A DNA stretch of 24,083 nucleotides from Paramacrobiotus richtersi (lineage: Eukaryota; Tardigrada; Eutardigrada; Parachela; Macrobiotidae), in contig JAQGAU010000770.1 in NCBI GenBank assembly GCA_034698045.1, positions 1-24,083 of the forward strand, in the 5' to 3' direction. The notes under the pieces are model-generated. The model was given only the letters and a program-made list of their open reading frames with translations, did not search any database and was not told where the DNA came from. Of the stretch, positions 20,502 to 24,083 are shown in pieces; the first letter of the stretch is position 1; every line of letters starts with the position of its first letter. The translations under genes were made by a program, and so were the position numbers.

Positions 20502-22798
20502 TTACTCATTCAGTAACCATCCTGTGCAGTATTACAACGTGATACCGACTAATTCCAGCAATAACAGTTACAACACATGGAAAGCAATAATCCCTAATGA
20601 ATTATACGTCTATTCGGCTTTTTACGCACTCCCACGGGACAATGATCAAGTGTTCAATACCATCAAAGTCATCGCCATTGTCAACCGCAAAGATAAAGCA
20701 GTTCGCGATGCCATAACGTGCAGCTGCATCTTCGGATCGGAAAGAATCAATGCCGTGCTACAGGTATCGTAACTATCATAAAGAATTTCATCGTCAATTT
20801 GTGATTGTTTGTAACTAACTATTCATCTGATCCAGAAAATATCTGTAGATTATGTAAAACTAAAGTATTCCAGTAGAGTTTCGAGCGCCTGCATAGAGGC
20901 CAGGCTTTCTTCAGCTACAACGACGGGCAGTCTGACAGAAGTCTACGTATAAGCACGGTACTGTAGTGTACCCGTACCAATTATTATGTAGACAGTTGTT
21001 TTCTTGTTCACCGTGATAGCAAGGCTGTTATCACCGAAAGAGTGCCAGCAGTAGCCGTAAAAGTAAGATACATAGTAGTTAGAGATACTCCACGAGTCCA
21101 CGTTGACTCGCTGAATCTACGGTCTATGACTTCATGTTGTTGCGTCGTAAAAATGGATACACAATCGTTTGTAGAAGTATACGCACTTGCTACTGTAATA
21201 AAAATTTTATTATAAAGCCGTTGTACATTGTGGTATTTTTGGAATTCGAACCAGTTTACTAGCAGAAGCCGCACCAACAGCAGAGCCAGCGCATTGTTTG
21301 TTGCTATCTATCTATCTATATAATTCGCTAAGGGTTTTCTGTATGTCGAGTCACTCTGAACGATCCACTCATTCAATTCTCAGGTGCCATATATCATTCT
21401 AAAGCTTATGTTGTCTACTTCTGCCATCGAAAGTAAAAACTGGGAAAAACAAATCAATTCAGGAGAAACGGGCAATTTTGCCCGGGTTCACCTAGTTATG
21501 TTATAAAACGATTACATATATACGAACGACGATACAAAAGCATAAATATTAAAGAAGTTGGTACTTGCATTTATACCAACATGCAATTGGTCGCATCCGA
21601 AACAGGTTTAAACAACTGCCCGTATCAGGCCTAGGAGTTATGTTTGTTCCAAATCGTTGTAATATATAGATAATGTACTGATTGCACCATCTGTATGCCA
21701 ATATAATACCATATGCATGGTACAGCAATAAGCACATCCGTATGCAGGATTATCCCGAACACCACAGCGAACCATACACAGCCGCCTCCATAACCTGCCC
21801 GGCACCCGCCAACATCTCTCGCATGGAGCTTCGTTGTCAGCTAAAGTCCACCATCGGATCAGTCGACTTCGACATATTTCCGCCTCCTTCGTCACTTCCT
21901 CAACCACTGTCCATGGCTGTCTGTGGACCCACTCTGTTCGGGTCCGATGTTCGAGCGGAACACATTGTGGAGTTTGTCGAGTACTACAGAATGATGGGCG
22001 TGTCGCATTTCTTCGTCAACGTGTATTACACGAGCCCGTTCTTCGGCAATGTGACGGATGATGTGGTCAGAGTGTTGGAGTATTATGAGAATTTAGGGTT
22101 GATGAGTGTCGGGAATTGGACGATACCGGTGGAGATTGAGAGGAAGGTGCACTATAATGGGCAGTTGGCGGCGTTGAATGAGTGTATACTGAAGACAACC
22201 GGAGTCTGGGATTACGTCGTTGTCGGTAACTATTCGCAATAGGGTGTCTATGCTCTATAGAATTGTGCATTTATCAGTCATTGTACACCTCGAGTATTAT
22301 TTACTGACCTTTGTATGTATGCTTGCAGTGGACATTGACGAGTTCATCATATCCCAACACGGCGCTCCCCTTTCTTCCGTCATCCAGAAGGGTTCGCGGG
22401 ACTGCGCCGTCATCCGTCACGCCGCCATCAAATCTTCCTTATCCCCTACTTCTCCGCCCGGCTCCCTCAATCTCCGCCTCCAGCGCCATCTACACCGCGA
22501 CGCCCGTATCTGGAACGCCAACGAGCGCTCCAAGTACATTTGTCGGCCGCGTTCGGTCCTGACCGCCGGGATTCACTTCCTCCACGAGGCACGCAAAGGA
22601 ACGCGGACCCTGGTCGGCGGGAGTGTGGAGGAGATGCTGATGCTGCATTTCAGCGAGGGGTTGATTGAGAAGAAGACTGGGTTGGTAGAGATGGATATGG
22701 ATCGATGGTTTGGGCTCTCCCGGTTGGCCGAGTTCGGGGAGAATGTCAACGGGGTGTATCGGAGTATTTTTAATGCGACCTCCGCTACCAAAACGTGA
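20431..22798 (+). CDS. GT92 (DUF23) glycosyltransferase, tandem copy 2
   Basis: My model has exons 20431-20763, 21748-22225 and 22329-22798. The lengths (333, 478, 470) and phases are identical to copy 1, again giving 426 aa. The anchor, the YSAFYALPRD, VHYNGQ-AALNEC and DIDEF motifs, and the lumenal cysteines are kept. Differences cluster in the stem after the anchor (about residues 27-55) and near the C-terminus. In the stem a short in-frame gain is balanced by a loss, keeping exon 1 at 333 nt. Both copies therefore look functional and may differ in acceptor preference or expression. Intron 1 is 984 bp against 632 in copy 1, partly because of a Helitron-like insertion at about 21307-21495. 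Its general role is Golgi glycan extension, probably galactosyl transfer; the substrate is unproven. Confidence 0.9.
21307..21495 (+). mobile_element. Non-autonomous Helitron-like insertion in intron 1 of GT92 copy 2
   Basis: The insertion starts with tctatctatctatataa, typical of helentron-type 5' ends. It ends with a 7-bp hairpin (cgggcaa/ttgcccg, 21469-21484), then ggttcac and CTAG, followed by T. Helitrons insert between A and T and end in CTRR after a hairpin. The sequence is absent from the matching place in copy 1, where the shared cagcgcattg is followed by unrelated sequence. There is no coding capacity. The exact 5' end is blurred by the tatc microsatellite. Confidence 0.6.
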
Positions 22799-23443
22799 TT
22801 TGATGGGGATGTGTTTTATACTGTGATACTTTTTTATATGGGACGTTGGCGGGCCTGCACGATTGGTCACTGAAGCTGTGACTAGTACCGTAATTCATAA
22901 CTACGTAGGTTTTTCTTGTTAGTTATATACCGATCGCATTTATGTGCTGAAATGTGCACCGAAGCACGAAAGAAAAAAACACGTCATGTTGTAAAGTACA
23001 TGTACCAGTGGCATATGTATTTGAAATGATGAAATTCAATCCAGAAAAACGAAACTATTGAACTGCTTTGCACAAAAAGAGCGGAAGAAAAATCTGGACA
23101 GATGCGGATACCAAAAATGTCCACTGTCCAGCGGATTTCCTATGCAACCACCCTGTTCCTGCGCTTACGAGAGAAAACACTCTGTTATGAACATACATTA
23201 TACCGCCATCGGGGAACAGTCAGTACGAATCGACTTCAGCAACTGACAGTTTTCTCAGAAAACTTTTCTGTTTTTTCTTCCCTCTTCAGTCATCTTCGTT
23301 GACTAATTTGCAGATCTTTTCTTGTATCACCTCTCATGGTTTTATCTCCACAGATTTGAATTTCTAACAAGTACCACTTCACCGTTACATTTCCGTGACA
23401 GTCCTTTCATCATTTCATATTTGGCCATGATCTCATCGATAAG
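22799..23443. other. Spacer between GT92 copy 2 and the fucosyltransferase gene
   Basis: About 640 bp without a recognised gene. Short frames at 23058-23246 and 23102-23302 lack domain signal. A pyrimidine-rich stretch (about 23270-23420) precedes the fucosyltransferase start and may be its 5' leader. No promoter motif was assigned. Confidence 0.4.
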
Positions 23444-24083
23444 ATGCGAATTCCGACCGCTCTCCTTTCCTATCTAAAATCCTGTCGACCCTCTCGTCTT
23501 CGCACCATCCTCCTCACCCTCTCCATACTCTGCATCCTCCTCCTCAATCTAAAACTCCCCTCGTCCCACCCCTCCCCCACGATCCTCCCTCCACCCCCCG
23601 CCAACCACAAAATCATCCTCTTCTGGACCCCCTACTTCTCCAACCCCCAGCCCCACCTCCACGACTCCCTGGGGGTATGTCCCCAATCCGCCTGCCACCT
23701 AACCACCGACCGTTCCCTAACCCCCAACGCCTCGGCCATCATCTTCCACCACTTTGATCTCTACACCACCCAGTACGACCTCCCCTTCCACCGCTCCCCC
23801 TCCCAATTCTACGTGTACTTCAACCTCGAGTCCCCCCGCTACCCCAAAACCGTCGATCTCCACCGGGATCCGTGGAAGTCCTTCTTTAATCTAACGTGGA
23901 CGTATCGATTGGATTCGGATATCCTGGCGGATACGTATCTCCGGGAGGTGCGGGTCAGGATGGGGTATGCGTGGATGGGACGGGAGACGGCGCGGGGGGT
24001 GTGGGGCAGGAAGAAGCGGGGGGCGGTGGTGTATGCCAGTAATTGTCACAGTGATAGCGGACGGGAGGAGTATGTTAAGGAGC
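23444..24083 (+). CDS. GT10 alpha-1,3-fucosyltransferase, 5' part (runs off window)
   Basis: The open frame starts at ATG 23444 and is still open at the window edge (213 codons seen; family members are usually about 350-450 aa). Residues 1-20 are a basic cytosolic tail, 21-38 a hydrophobic anchor and 40-53 a Pro-rich stem. The GT10 domain follows, with FNLESP (126-131), NLTWTYRLDSDI (149-160, the family's W-T-YR-DSDI signature) and ASNCHSDSGREEYV (198-211), which matches the start of the GDP-fucose binding region. The enzyme transfers fucose from GDP-fucose in alpha-1,3 linkage to GlcNAc in Golgi glycans. The acceptor, whether chitobiose core or antenna, cannot be told. Sequons at N95 and N149. 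The first 420 bases are strikingly C-rich and the last 180 G-rich. No intron is visible in this part. Confidence 0.92.
   Translation, partial: MRIPTALLSYLKSCRPSRLRTILLTLSILCILLLNLKLPSSHPSPTILPPPPANHKIILFWTPYFSNPQPHLHDSLGVCPQSACHLTTDRSLTPNASAIIFHHFDLYTTQYDLPFHRSPSQFYVYFNLESPRYPKTVDLHRDPWKSFFNLTWTYRLDSDILADTYLREVRVRMGYAWMGRETARGVWGRKKRGAVVYASNCHSDSGREEYVKE

Larger units (their letters stand above)
16790..22798 (+). repeat. Tandem segmental duplication of the GT92 locus
   Basis: Unit 1 is about 16790-19399 and unit 2 about 19610-22798. Similarity covers the upstream region, all three exons and parts of intron 1, for example the attataaagccgttgt and agttatgtttgttccaa blocks. Exons are most alike, introns less so. 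The direct orientation fits unequal crossing-over or replication slippage. Confidence 0.88.

Overview
This is animal nuclear DNA. It has intron-split genes with GT-AG junctions, BTB/BACK/kelch, PHR, F-box and FMRP-type domains, and type II Golgi glycosyltransferases. It shows no bacterial operon features. Several families fit an ecdysozoan invertebrate, and a tardigrade is my best guess, but nothing in the window proves the species. Every confident gene is on the + strand. All exon models are hand-built from reading frame, splice sites and domain continuity, with no transcript data.

Layout. (1) 1-2900 is gene-poor and holds a decayed histone H4 pseudogene (about 357-522). (2) 2900-5924 is a three-exon gene for a secreted leucine-rich-repeat protein whose C-terminal half is two copies of a four-cysteine domain I do not recognise. 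(3) 7105-9299 is a BTB-BACK-kelch gene whose last exon runs into a palindromic foldback element of about 950 bp (9178-10125). A smaller foldback repeat lies in its last intron. (4) 10186-11957 holds six exon-like blocks of a BTBD1/2/6-type gene (BACK plus PHR). The BTB part is missing and one exon has an in-frame stop, so it is probably a relic. (5) 14005-16571 is a gene joining the FMRP N-terminal module (tandem Tudor/Agenet plus KH0-like fold) to an F-box. It is flanked by two related exon-like blocks at 13152 and 16389. (6) 17338-19399 and 20431-22798 are two tandem GT92 glycosyltransferase genes with identical exon lengths. Their upstream DNA was duplicated with them, and a Helitron-like insertion lies in the second copy. 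(7) 23444 to the window end is the 5' part of a GT10 alpha-1,3-fucosyltransferase gene.

The right-hand third is a small glycosyltransferase cluster. GT92 enzymes of the GALT-1 type galactosylate core fucose and GT10 enzymes add fucose, so the three products could act in the same Golgi glycan pathway; that is inference. The middle shows heavy rearrangement: a foldback element sits exactly where one BTB-family gene loses its 3' end and the next lacks its 5' end. The most novel items are the FMRP-module/F-box protein, the duplicated four-cysteine domain, the foldback element with arm-specific 24-bp repeat number, and a C-to-G codon-usage reversal inside the glycosyltransferase exons.
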